From positions 1 through 64,000 of the forward strand of contig NZ_LMFZ01000002.1 in NCBI RefSeq assembly GCF_001427305.1: a stretch of 64,000 bases of DNA, read 5' to 3'. This document shows, one piece after another, positions 38,552 through 47,561 of the stretch (its first letter is position 1; each line of letters starts with the position of its first letter). The notes beneath the pieces were generated by a model that was given only the letters and a program-made list of their open reading frames with translations, searched no databases and was not told the origin of the DNA. The translations under genes were made by a program, and so were the position numbers. This DNA is from Duganella sp. Root1480D1 (lineage in GTDB: Bacteria > Pseudomonadota > Gammaproteobacteria > Burkholderiales > Burkholderiaceae_D).

Positions 38552-39166
38552 ATGTTTTCGATTCCCGAGCAATTTTCCGCAGCCACCAAGTCGCAGCTGG
38601 AAGCGCAGCTGAAAATCCTCAACAACTTCGCCACCAAGGCCTTCGAAGGCGCGCAAAAGGTGATTGCGCTCAACCTGAGCACCACCAAGGCCTCCGTCGA
38701 GAAAAGTTCCGCCGCTGCGCGTGAACTGCTGGAGGCGAAAGATCCGCAAGAATTCTTCGCCAAGAGCACCGCGCGCGTGCCGAACCTCGACGGCCTGTTC
38801 GCCTACAATCGCGAGCTGTTCAGCATTGCCAGCAAGACCCAGGCGGAACTGTTCCAGGCAGCGCAAGAGCAATTGAAAGAAGCCGGCAAGCAAGCGGAGA
38901 AAGTGCCGAAGCTGTCCGCCCCGATTGCAGCGCCGGTACCAGCCCCGGCACCCGCCCCAGCCCCGGCGCCTGCACCGAAGGCCGCCAAAGCCGAAGCCAA
39001 GCCAGCGCCAAAAGCAGAAGTCAAAGTCGAAGCCAAGCCAGAGCCCGTCGAAAGCAAGCCAGAAGTAAAAGCCGAAGCGAAAGTCGAAGCCAAGCCAGCC
39101 AAAGCGGCCGCCAGCTTCCCCGACCCAAAAACCGCCAACGCCAACGGCGCCAAGGCCCACAAGTAA
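38552..39166 (+). CDS. phaP: Phasin family protein with long Ala/Lys/Pro tail
   Basis: A 204-residue phasin. The helical phasin domain covers about 1-120 (MFSIPEQFSAATKSQLEAQL, then AYNRELFSIASKTQAELFQ). Phasins coat polyhydroxyalkanoate granules. The last 75 residues are low-complexity: an APAPAP run followed by repeated KAEAKPAPKAE/KVEAKPE units, resembling the histone-like tails of PhaF-type phasins that bind DNA. AGGAG lies 5 nt before the ATG. An inverted repeat follows the stop. Confidence 0.92.
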   Translation: MFSIPEQFSAATKSQLEAQLKILNNFATKAFEGAQKVIALNLSTTKASVEKSSAAARELLEAKDPQEFFAKSTARVPNLDGLFAYNRELFSIASKTQAELFQAAQEQLKEAGKQAEKVPKLSAPIAAPVPAPAPAPAPAPAPKAAKAEAKPAPKAEVKVEAKPEPVESKPEVKAEAKVEAKPAKAAASFPDPKTANANGAKAHK

Positions 39167-39170
39167 TTTG

Positions 39171-39257
39171 AAAGTCGGGGTCAGCTCCGGCAATCGGACA
39201 TTTCGCGCCTGCGCGAAGCGCAAAACTCCTCGAGAAGCCGGAGCTGACCCCGACTTT
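39171..39257. repeat. Inverted-repeat element with 21-bp perfect arms
   Basis: Left arm 39171-39191 and right arm 39237-39257 are perfect reverse complements (begins AAAGTCGGGGTCAGC). The 45-nt centre contains ATCGGACA and a small TTCGCG/CGCGAA hairpin. The right arm and the ATCGGACA word recur at the left edge of the window (1-51). It lies just behind the phasin stop and can fold into a terminator-like structure. Confidence 0.85.
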
Positions 39258-39338
39258 CATCACGGAGGGCGCGTTCGGCGAAAAATTCTGCCCTGAGGTA
39301 TGCTTGCAGCCTCCTGGCAGCATTTTCCTTCTGAGCAT

Positions 39339-41090
39339 ATGAATTTATCGCGCCTGATCGGTGGCTTTGTCCGCAGCCATTGGCGTCCTTACGCAGCCGC
39401 CGGCGCCATGCTGGCCGGCGTCGCAATCATCGGTATCTGCATCCCGCGCCAGATCGGCTATATGGTCGATGGCCTGGCTGCGGGCACGCTTGGCCGTGAG
39501 GCTTTGTGGCAAGCCATCGGCTTGCTTCTCCTGCTGGGCGTGGCGAACTATGGCTTGCGCGTCGCGTGGCGCATGAAACTGTTCTCGGCTGCCTATCAGT
39601 TGGGCGTCGAACTGCGCACGCGCTTCTATCGCCGCCTGTCCTTGCAGGGTCCCCAATTCTTCCAGAAGCAGCGCACCGGCGATTTGATGGCTTTGGCCAC
39701 CAACGATATCGATGCCATCGAGATGGCGGCCGGCGAGGCGATGCTGGCTGGCTTCGACGGTTCGCTTACCCTGCTGCTGGTGCTTGGCATGATGCTGATT
39801 GGCGTCGACTGGCGCCTGGCTTTGTTTGCGTTGATTCCATTCCCGTTGATGGCCTGGGCTTTCTGGCGCATTTCCTCGCACATTCATACTGCCTCCGCCG
39901 ATTCGCTGAAGCGCTTCAGTGCCTTGAACGACCACGTGCAGGAAACCCTGTCCGGCGTGCGCACCTTGCGCGCGCTTGGCCTGGAACAGCGCAGCAGCAA
40001 TCGCTTCGAGGAACTGGCCGGCGCCGCGGCCGGCGCCAGCCTGACCGCGCAGCGCTGGGAAGCGGCTTATGAGCCGGCCGTCGGCCTGACGCTTACCGCC
40101 GCGACCGGCCTGTCGCTGGGACTGGGCGGTTTTCTCGTATGGCGCGGCGAGTTGACAATCGGCGAACTGACTTCTTTCAGCATGTACCTTGGCCAGTTGA
40201 TCTGGCCGATGTTTGCGGCAGGCTGGGTGTTGTCGCTGATCGAGCGTGGCCGCGCCGCTTACGCGCGCCTGCAGCCGATGCTGGATGCGCCCTTGACCAT
40301 CGAAGACCATGGCAGCTTGCCGCACGTCGCTCCCGGCAGCCTGGAATTGCGCGGCGTGGGCTTTGCCTATCCCGGCCAGCACGAACCCGCGTTGTCCGAT
40401 ATCTCGCTGACGCTGGAGCCAGGCCAGACCCTGGGCCTGGTCGGGCCGACCGGCTCGGGCAAGTCGACGCTGCTGCGTGTGCTGCTGCGCCAGCTCACGC
40501 CGACGCAGGGCAGCGCCAAATGGAGCGGCCACGCGCTGGACCAGTACACCCTGCAGGCGTTGCGTGCGGCAATCAGTTGGGTGCCGCAGGAGTCCTTCCT
40601 GTTCTCCGCTTCGATTGCCGACAATATCGCGCTGGCCAAGCCCGGCGCCACGCGTGCGGAAGTCGAGCGCGCGGCCGACCTGGCGGCGATCCACGACGAC
40701 ATCCTGCTGTTCCCACACCAGTACGAAACGGAGGTCGGCGAGAAAGGCATCACCCTGTCTGGCGGCCAGCGCCAGCGCGTGGCCATTGCGCGCGCCCTGC
40801 TGTCGGATAACGATTTGCTGCTGCTCGACGATGCCTTGTCGGCAGTGGACACCGGCACCGAAACCGCCATCCTCGAACACCTGGAAGAACTGCGCCGCGC
40901 CCACACCACGCGCAGCGCCATCATCGCCAGCCACCGCCTGAGCGCTGTGGTGGATGCGGACCAGATCGTGGTGCTGCAGCATGGCCGCATCACCGAGTCG
41001 GGCACGCACGAAGAGCTGCTTGCGCTGAACGGCTGGTACGCCAGCCAATGGCGCTACCAACAACTGGAGGCCAGCCTTGACGCAGCCTGA
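39339..41090 (+). CDS. mdlA: MdlA/SmdA-like ABC exporter half, membrane plus ATPase
   Basis: A 583-residue fused permease-ATPase: six membrane helices (about 1-300), then nucleotide domain with Walker A GPTGSGKST, signature LSGGQRQRVAIARAL and H-loop SHRLSA. After Walker B, the catalytic Glu is replaced by Asp (LLLLDDALSAVD), as in E. coli MdlA, marking this as the degenerate half of a heterodimer with the next gene. Substrate unknown; related pairs export drugs or lipids. Start 39339 begins MNLSRLIGGFVRSHW; the ribosome site is weak. Confidence 0.88.
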   Translation: MNLSRLIGGFVRSHWRPYAAAGAMLAGVAIIGICIPRQIGYMVDGLAAGTLGREALWQAIGLLLLLGVANYGLRVAWRMKLFSAAYQLGVELRTRFYRRLSLQGPQFFQKQRTGDLMALATNDIDAIEMAAGEAMLAGFDGSLTLLLVLGMMLIGVDWRLALFALIPFPLMAWAFWRISSHIHTASADSLKRFSALNDHVQETLSGVRTLRALGLEQRSSNRFEELAGAAAGASLTAQRWEAAYEPAVGLTLTAATGLSLGLGGFLVWRGELTIGELTSFSMYLGQLIWPMFAAGWVLSLIERGRAAYARLQPMLDAPLTIEDHGSLPHVAPGSLELRGVGFAYPGQHEPALSDISLTLEPGQTLGLVGPTGSGKSTLLRVLLRQLTPTQGSAKWSGHALDQYTLQALRAAISWVPQESFLFSASIADNIALAKPGATRAEVERAADLAAIHDDILLFPHQYETEVGEKGITLSGGQRQRVAIARALLSDNDLLLLDDALSAVDTGTETAILEHLEELRRAHTTRSAIIASHRLSAVVDADQIVVLQHGRITESGTHEELLALNGWYASQWRYQQLEASLDAA

Positions 41091-42864
41091 TAAACCAAGC
41101 GCTCGCGAACAGACGCGCCAGGCCGTCGGCCTTTTGAAAGAAGCTTCCGGGCCGGACCTGCATCACTTGGGCTGGGCCGTGCTGTGGCTGGCCATTGCCG
41201 CCGGCATGGAAGTGCTGGGCCCTTTGCTGGGCAAGCGCCTGATCGATGAACATCTGCTGCCAAAGTACCTGGACTGGACGCGCATGGCCCTGCTGCTGGG
41301 CGGCGTGCTGCTGACGGGCTGGATCGCAAGCTGGGTGCGCTACCTGCAACTGGTGCGCCTGTCCGGCGTGGCCATGCGCTCCGTGCAGCGCCTGCGTGAA
41401 CGCGTCTACAGCCATGTATTGCGGCTGCCAATGGCCTTCTTCGACCGCGCCATCACCGGTCAACTGGTGTCGCGCGTGACCAACGACACCGAGGCCGTGA
41501 AAGGCTTGTACATCCAGGTACTGTTCGTGATCCTCGACAGCACCATCGTCCTGGTCGGCACCGTCGCCGCCATGGCCTGGCTGGATTGGCGCCTGATGAC
41601 CATCGTGGTCGCGCTGCTGCCCTTCGTGCTGGTGATCGTCTGGGCCTACCAGCGCCTGAGCGCCCCGGCCGTCACGCGCGCGCGCCAACTGCGCAGCGAC
41701 ATCAACGCGCAGATTGCCGAATCGATCGGCGGCATGACGGTGCTGCAGGCAAATAACGCGGAGCAGCGCTTCGGCGAGCGTTTCGCCAGCACCAATGCGG
41801 AGCACTACACCCAGCGCCTGGCCGAAATCCGCGCCAATGCCTGGTTGCTGCGGCCCGCGCTGGACATGCTGAACGTCCTGCTGCTGGCGTCCGTCATCTA
41901 CATGTTCGGCCAGCGCGACATGAGCGCAGCGGAGGTGGGCGTGCTGTACGCCTTCATCAACTACATCGCGCGCGTGATCGAGCCGCTGATCCAGATCACC
42001 ATGCAATTCAGCCAGTTGCAGCAATCGGTGGTGGCGACATCGCGCGTGGCGGTCCTGCTTGGCGAACAGAGCGCGCTGGAACACCGCAGCGGCGCCGGTG
42101 CCCATACCCGACACGCCGCCAATGACGACGGCGCCCCGGCGATCGATATCCGCGCTCTCGACTTCGAGTACATCGAGGGCCAGCGCGTGCTGCACCAGTT
42201 ATCGCTGGCGATCCCGCAAGGCGCTTTCTTCGGCATCGTCGGCCACACCGGCAGCGGCAAGTCGACCCTGCTGTCGCTGCTGCTGCGCTACTACCCCGCC
42301 CCGCACGGCAGCATCCGCATGAACGGCATGCTGCTGGACGAAATCGATAACGAGCAGTTCCGCATCGATGTCGGGCTGGTGCCGCAAGATCCTTTCCTGC
42401 TGGCCGCTTCCGCACGCGAGAATATCGACATGGGCCGCGGCCTGCCGCAGCATGAAATCGAGACTGCCGCACGGGCAGCCCACTGCCACGACTTCATCAT
42501 GGCGATGGAAGACGGCTACGACACCGTGCTGGGCGAAGGCGGATCGCGCCTGTCTTCCGGCCAGAAGCAGCTTATCGCGATTGCCCGCGCGCTGGCCGGC
42601 AAGCCGCGCATCCTGCTGCTCGACGAAGCTACCTCGCGCATCGATTCGCATACCGAACAGGTGGTGCAGGTGGCGCTGAATGAGTTGCGCGGCCAGGTCA
42701 CCATCATCGCCATCGCACACCGCCTGTCCACCATCCGCGAAGCGGACCGCATCGTGGTGCTGAATCACGGGCGCATTGTGGAACAGGGGCCACACGAAGA
42801 ACTGATGCAGATTGATAATGGCCTGTACCAGCGCCTGTATCTGCTGCAACAGCTCGCCGCCTGA
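41077..42864 (+). CDS. mdlB: MdlB/SmdB-like ABC exporter half, membrane plus ATPase
   Basis: A 595-residue partner of MdlA. Membrane domain about 25-330; Walker [10 protein letters not shown], signature [15 protein letters not shown], and an intact catalytic Glu in [15 protein letters not shown]. Start is TTG at 41077, supported by GGAGG 6 nt ahead; no ATG precedes the first membrane helix. It overlaps the mdlA end by 14 nt, so the two are co-translated in the heterodimer order. Confidence 0.9.
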   Translation: MTQPDKPSAREQTRQAVGLLKEASGPDLHHLGWAVLWLAIAAGMEVLGPLLGKRLIDEHLLPKYLDWTRMALLLGGVLLTGWIASWVRYLQLVRLSGVAMRSVQRLRERVYSHVLRLPMAFFDRAITGQLVSRVTNDTEAVKGLYIQVLFVILDSTIVLVGTVAAMAWLDWRLMTIVVALLPFVLVIVWAYQRLSAPAVTRARQLRSDINAQIAESIGGMTVLQANNAEQRFGERFASTNAEHYTQRLAEIRANAWLLRPALDMLNVLLLASVIYMFGQRDMSAAEVGVLYAFINYIARVIEPLIQITMQFSQLQQSVVATSRVAVLLGEQSALEHRSGAGAHTRHAANDDGAPAIDIRALDFEYIEGQRVLHQLSLAIPQGAFFGIVGHTGSGKSTLLSLLLRYYPAPHGSIRMNGMLLDEIDNEQFRIDVGLVPQDPFLLAASARENIDMGRGLPQHEIETAARAAHCHDFIMAMEDGYDTVLGEGGSRLSSGQKQLIAIARALAGKPRILLLDEATSRIDSHTEQVVQVALNELRGQVTIIAIAHRLSTIREADRIVVLNHGRIVEQGPHEELMQIDNGLYQRLYLLQQLAA

Positions 42865-42941
42865 CTTGCAGTTGCCGCACGAAAAGAATTACTAGTCGCT
42901 TGGTAGTCGAGGTATGCTGTCCTCCAGTGGGGGACAGTGCC

Positions 42942-44906
42942 ATGCAAAGAAACCTATCTATCAAACGTATCTTCATTGCGTTTTTCGCCATCACGGTCGT
43001 GCTGGCGACACTGACAATGCTGGCCCTGCTCCGGGTCTCCAGCAAGCAGGCCGAAGCCAAGCAGGCTGCGGACTCGCGCTACCAATCCTACCTGCTGGCC
43101 GACGAGCTGCGGCAAAGTTCGGATGACCTGACCCGTCTGGCACGCACCTATGTGGTGTCGGGCGAAGCAGCTTACGAGCAGCAGTACATGGACATCCTGG
43201 CGATCCGCAACGGCCAGAAGCCGCGTCCCAGGAACTACGAGCGTATTTACTGGGACTTTGTGGCTGCGGGTGCGCCGGTGCCGCCGTCCTCCGGCCAGAC
43301 GATCGCCTTGTCTGAGCTGATGAAGCGCGCCGGTTTCACCGACCAGGAATTCGCCAAGCTGAAAGAGGCGGAAGCCAATTCCAACGAACTGGTTCGCACC
43401 GAAGTCATCGCCATGAATGCGGTCAAGGGCAAGTTCGATGACGGCAAGGGCGGCTTCACCCGCGAAGGCCCGCCCGATCCGGAGATGGCCCGCCGCATCA
43501 TGCACGACAAGGCCTACCACCAGAACAAGGCCAAGATCATGCAGCCGGTGAACGAGTTCCTGTCCCTGCTCGATGAACGCACCGGCGCAGAAGTCGCGGC
43601 GGCCAGTGCCGCCTTCGACCGCGCCCAATTCCTGGCGCAGGCATTGCAGGCCATGTCGGTCATTGCGGCAGTGGCCTGCCTGCTGTTCGCTTACCGCTAC
43701 ATCCGCTCCGGCCTGCAGCAGGCGATCGATACCGCCGAATGCATTGCAGGCGGTGACCTGAGCCGGGACATCGACGCCAGCCGCAGCGACGAAATCGGCC
43801 AGTTGCTGCAAGCGATGGAACACATCAACAAAGGCCTGGCCGACATGATCGGCAATATCCGTAACAGTACCGACCAGATGACGGTGGCCACCAGCGAAAT
43901 CGCCACCGGCAATGCCGACCTGTCGGCACGGACCGAAACGCAGGCGTCCTCGCTGGAGGAAACCGCCAGCGCGATGGAAAACCTGACAGATACCGTGCAG
44001 CAGAACGCCAACAATGCGCAGCAGGCCAACCAGCTGGCCGCCGATGCTGCCAATGTGGCCGAACAAGGCGGCGACGTGGTGTCGCAAGTGGTCGTCACCA
44101 TGGGTGCCATCAAGGATAGTTCGGCGCGCATCAGCGACATCATCGGCGTGATTGACGGCATAGCGTTCCAGACCAATATCCTGGCGCTGAATGCTGCCGT
44201 GGAAGCGGCGCGCGCCGGCGAGCAAGGACGCGGCTTTGCCGTGGTGGCGTCGGAGGTACGCAACCTGGCGCAGCGCAGCGCCGCAGCGGCCAAGGAAATC
44301 AAGGAACTGATCGGCGCCTCGGTCTCGCGTGTCGAGGAAGGCGGCCGGCTGGTCGATGCGGCCGGCGATACCATGCAGCGCATCGTCGCTTCGGTCCACA
44401 AGGTGGCCGGCATCATGGGGGAAATCACCAGCGCCAGCCAGCAACAGGGCAGCGGCATCGGTGAAGTGAACCAGGCAATCGGGCAGATGGATACCATGAC
44501 GCAGCAGAATGCGGCCCTGGTCGAGCAGGCAGCGGCTGCGGCGGAAAGCCTGCAGGAACAGGCGCAGGCGCTGGCGCAGGCGGTCAGCATCTTCCGCTTG
44601 AAGGGCGGTGCTGCGGCCACCGCGCACGCCACCAGGGCTAACGCTCCACCGCGCTCCGAGCTTGCCGTGGCTACCGCCGCGCCGCCTCGCCAGCCCGCCT
44701 CCCGCACCAGTGGCCGGGCCTCGGGCCGCATTGCCGCTGGCGCACGCCGGCAGGCTTCCGGATCTGCCGCGGCCAGTGACTTACCCGGCACCCCCGCGGC
44801 GTCGCCGCCAGCGCCACGCCAAGCCGAGCCCGCCCGGCCAGCGGCGCGCACGCGAGCCGCCGCCCGCAACACCGCCCCTGCCGGCGACGACTGGGAGGAA
44901 TTCTAG
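42942..44906 (+). CDS. Methyl-accepting chemotaxis protein with WEEF tail
   Basis: A 654-residue receptor: membrane segment about 8-28, long helical periplasmic domain to about 235, second segment ([17 protein letters not shown]), HAMP, and signalling domain with [20 protein letters not shown]. It ends in a ~100-residue Ala/Pro/Arg-rich linker closed by DDWEEF. An aromatic-x-x-aromatic C-terminal pentapeptide (NWETF in Tsr/Tar) docks CheR and CheB, so this receptor probably recruits the methyltransferase. GGGGGAC precedes the ATG. Its stop interlocks with that of the convergent ABC-2 permease gene (CTAG). Confidence 0.92.
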   Translation: MQRNLSIKRIFIAFFAITVVLATLTMLALLRVSSKQAEAKQAADSRYQSYLLADELRQSSDDLTRLARTYVVSGEAAYEQQYMDILAIRNGQKPRPRNYERIYWDFVAAGAPVPPSSGQTIALSELMKRAGFTDQEFAKLKEAEANSNELVRTEVIAMNAVKGKFDDGKGGFTREGPPDPEMARRIMHDKAYHQNKAKIMQPVNEFLSLLDERTGAEVAAASAAFDRAQFLAQALQAMSVIAAVACLLFAYRYIRSGLQQAIDTAECIAGGDLSRDIDASRSDEIGQLLQAMEHINKGLADMIGNIRNSTDQMTVATSEIATGNADLSARTETQASSLEETASAMENLTDTVQQNANNAQQANQLAADAANVAEQGGDVVSQVVVTMGAIKDSSARISDIIGVIDGIAFQTNILALNAAVEAARAGEQGRGFAVVASEVRNLAQRSAAAAKEIKELIGASVSRVEEGGRLVDAAGDTMQRIVASVHKVAGIMGEITSASQQQGSGIGEVNQAIGQMDTMTQQNAALVEQAAAAAESLQEQAQALAQAVSIFRLKGGAAATAHATRANAPPRSELAVATAAPPRQPASRTSGRASGRIAAGARRQASGSAAASDLPGTPAASPPAPRQAEPARPAARTRAAARNTAPAGDDWEEF

Positions 44907-46450
44907 GCGCCGCGCCAACGGCTGCAGGCCAGGCCCACTGCCCACGCCAGGCAGCCTGCCAGCGCCCATGCAGCGACGCTGCCCGCATTGGCGGAGCCAT
45001 TAAAACCCACCAGGTCCAGCGTCGCCTCCTTCGGCGAATTGAGCGCGATATACCAGGTGAACAGGAACAGGGCCAGGAACAGCCGCGCTCCGCGCGTCAA
45101 GCCGCCCAGCAGGCTGGCAGCCGACGCCAGTGCCAGCAGGCCCGCGAGTCCCGCAGCGGCGCGCACCGGCGCATCCGCTGTCCAGCGCAAAGCCACAACC
45201 GCCAGCGGCAGCGCGAGGACCAGGCTGGCAGCCCATTGCCGTAGGTAGCGCCGCATAACGCCACCCGGCAACACGCCGGTCATGGCATCGGCCCCGTTCT
45301 GCCAGTCGCGCGGCGCAATGCCGCAGGCGATCAGGCCCCAGCAGGCAACGCCGGCAGTCATCACGCCCGGCAGCGCGCCGGGTGACACCAGCACCGCAGC
45401 CACGCTGCCCGCCGTCAGCGCCAGCGCTGCGGAAGGCGACATCGACAGCACAAGCGCCACCTCTGCCAGCACTTCACCGGCGAAGCCCGGCACGCGCATC
45501 GCCAGGCCTGGCAAGGGGCGCACCGCCAGCGCCACCGGATGCAGCATACGGTTAGCCAGCGCCAGCAAGCGGTTGCCGCGCGCAGCGCGTGGCCGCACCC
45601 GGTCCGGCGAATAGCGGTGGAAGAACAGCGTGGCTGGCACCAGCAGCAGCATGGACAGCAACAGCGTAGCCGTGCGGATCGCCCATGCCTTGAACGTCCA
45701 CAAGGAGGCCGGAATGAGCAGCGTCGCTCCGGCCGGATCGAAAGCACTGCGGCCAAGGACAAAGGATGTTGTCTCAAAATGCTCGCGCAATGTCGTCACG
45801 GCTACCGACAGTCCGGAGAAGTCCAGCAACATCGGCCACACCGCGCCGGGACTCTCGGTAACGCCAACCAGGGCGCCAAACTGCATACACCACAGGAAGA
45901 AGAACAGCACGTCGCCACGCTTGCCGACCAGCGGCCCGATGTTGTCGAACAGGACCGCGCAGGCGGCTGCGTAGCTGATAATCGGCAGCAGCAGCAACGC
46001 ATAGGTCTGCAAATAAACCGGCAACTCGATCGCCCCTTCGCCGCGCAAGGCATGCAGCACCAGCGTGGAACCGAGGTACGCGAATACAAACAGCATCAGG
46101 TACCCAGCGCCACCCAGCCAGCGCCCGAAGACCAGCAAGGCGTTGCTGGCGCCTGTGGCGCCGATCACCGCGCCCATGCCGCTTTGCAGGTCGTCCGCCA
46201 CGCGTCCGCGCAGCAGGTAAAAGCCCGCCAGCCCAAGCAGCATGCCGGCGATATGCGCGCTGCCAAACGCCAGCGCCTGGCTGGTGTACAGCACGCGCTT
46301 CTTGTCGATCACCATCATGGTGACGCCATCGGCAGGATCGGCAATGGCAATCCAGCACAGCGCGACCACTGCCAGCAGCGCTGCCAGCGTCGACATGCGG
46401 CGCAGGCGCAACCGCACTTCATTGAGCGCCGTGATTCCGATTGGACTCAT
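44903..46450 (-). CDS. ABC-2 type transporter permease
   Basis: A 515-residue polytopic membrane protein with about 12 hydrophobic segments, encoded directly behind an ABC ATPase with ATGA overlap. An early cytoplasmic stretch [12 protein letters not shown] is followed by a membrane segment and a periplasmic loop, the usual layout of ABC-2 permeases. Sequence is Ala/Leu-rich and gives no substrate clue. The system probably exports a lipid, antibiotic or protein. Confidence 0.8.
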   Translation of the reverse strand: MSPIGITALNEVRLRLRRMSTLAALLAVVALCWIAIADPADGVTMMVIDKKRVLYTSQALAFGSAHIAGMLLGLAGFYLLRGRVADDLQSGMGAVIGATGASNALLVFGRWLGGAGYLMLFVFAYLGSTLVLHALRGEGAIELPVYLQTYALLLLPIISYAAACAVLFDNIGPLVGKRGDVLFFFLWCMQFGALVGVTESPGAVWPMLLDFSGLSVAVTTLREHFETTSFVLGRSAFDPAGATLLIPASLWTFKAWAIRTATLLLSMLLLVPATLFFHRYSPDRVRPRAARGNRLLALANRMLHPVALAVRPLPGLAMRVPGFAGEVLAEVALVLSMSPSAALALTAGSVAAVLVSPGALPGVMTAGVACWGLIACGIAPRDWQNGADAMTGVLPGGVMRRYLRQWAASLVLALPLAVVALRWTADAPVRAAAGLAGLLALASAASLLGGLTRGARLFLALFLFTWYIALNSPKEATLDLVGFNGSANAGSVAAWALAGCLAWAVGLACSRWRGA

Positions 46451-47322
46451 GCGGCCTCCGCAACCGGCTCCGACAGCGCATAACGTTGCGCCATCAACGC
46501 CTCCTCCAGGCTGGGTTCAACTGCCTGCGCGCCCGCCAGCGGCTGACCGGGATGGGCCACGCGCAACTGCACCTGCGCGCCCTGGCGCTGCGCCTGCAGC
46601 ACGTGAAAACGGCTGCGCAGCGCATCGTAGTCGGCCGCATCGACACTGGCCTGCCACACCTGGCCACGCGCCCGTTGCAGGATGGCGTCCGGCGTTTCCA
46701 GCGCCAGCAAGCGGCCCTTGCGCATGATGGCCAACTGGCCGGCAATGCTCTCCACATCCGGCACGATATGGGTCGACACGATCACCAGCTTGCCAAAGCC
46801 CAGTTCGGACAGCAAACGGCGGAAGCGCAAGCGCTCCTCCGGATCGAGGCCCGCAGTCGGTTCGTCCACGATCAGGATATCGGGATCGTTCAGCAGCGCC
46901 TGCGCGATTCCCAAGCGGCGCCGCATGCCGCCCGAGAACGACGCCGCCGGCCGCCGCGCATGTTCGGACAGGTTCACCAATTCCAGCAGGTGGCGGATGC
47001 GGGCCGGATCGCGCACGCCTTTCAGCGCCGCGAAATACTGCAAGCATTCCAGTGCGGTCAGGTTCGGATAGACGCCGAATTCCTGCGGCAGGAAACCAAG
47101 ACGGCGCCGCATCGCATCCGGTTTGCGCACAATGTCTATGCCATCGAACAGGATGCTGCCGGCAGTCGGCCGCGACAATGTGGCAAGCAACTGCATCAAG
47201 GTGGTCTTGCCGGCACCGTTGTGACCGACAAGGCCAATCACGCCGGTACCAAGTTTCATGGAAACGTCGTCCACCGCTTTCAGGTCGCGGAACGCTTTGC
47301 TGACATTGCGCAGTTCGAGCAT
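46447..47322 (-). CDS. ABC exporter ATP-binding protein (CcmA/DrrA type)
   Basis: A 291-residue ATPase with Walker A GHNGAGKTTL, signature FSGGMRRRLGIAQAL, Walker B ILIVDEPTAGLDPEE and switch His in VSTHIVPD. The C-terminal extension (about 220-291) is typical of DrrA-like exporters. Pairs with the downstream permease through an ATGA overlap. Confidence 0.93.
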   Translation of the reverse strand: MLELRNVSKAFRDLKAVDDVSMKLGTGVIGLVGHNGAGKTTLMQLLATLSRPTAGSILFDGIDIVRKPDAMRRRLGFLPQEFGVYPNLTALECLQYFAALKGVRDPARIRHLLELVNLSEHARRPAASFSGGMRRRLGIAQALLNDPDILIVDEPTAGLDPEERLRFRRLLSELGFGKLVIVSTHIVPDVESIAGQLAIMRKGRLLALETPDAILQRARGQVWQASVDAADYDALRSRFHVLQAQRQGAQVQLRVAHPGQPLAGAQAVEPSLEEALMAQRYALSEPVAEAA

Positions 47323-47444
47323 ATTGTTTTCGCCTCAAGAATGTTAGTGAGGTGGACTGTATCCGGCCCCGGCCGAGTGCGCGCAGGGCATGCGACGAAC
47401 GGTTGAATTGAAGGGCCGGGTGGAAATATTGTGCAAGTAGTTAC

Positions 47445-47465
47445 ACAAGTGGAAAATCCACTTGT
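47445..47465. promoter_or_regulatory. Inverted repeat in the divergent ABC/GGDEF intergenic region
   Basis: ACAAGTGGA (47445-47453) and TCCACTTGT (47457-47465) form 9-bp perfect arms around AAA. It lies 123 bp upstream of the ABC ATPase start and about 97 bp upstream of the GGDEF gene. It could be an operator or a hairpin; nothing identifies a regulator. Confidence 0.5.
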
Positions 47466-47537
47466 ATTTTCCCCACAGTTAAGGCGTCTATCATGCAAAT
47501 AGTGAGGCGCTAGCGGATTTCCCGCTTGCAACAGGCA

Positions 47538-47543
47538 TATAAT
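47538..47543 (+). promoter_or_regulatory. -10 element of the GGDEF gene
   Basis: A consensus TATAAT lies 19 nt before the proposed ATG at 47562. No convincing -35 hexamer is seen. It argues against the TTG codon at 47526 as translation start, since that lies upstream of it. Confidence 0.45.
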
Positions 47544-47561
47544 GAACCGCACACGCTGCTC

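Noticed and set aside
39171..39257. Inverted repeat as insertion-sequence ends
   Set aside because: Only 45 nt lie between the arms and no transposase or target duplication is present.
42954..44627. Open frames antisense to the second chemoreceptor
   Set aside because: Shadow frames over conserved receptor sequence.
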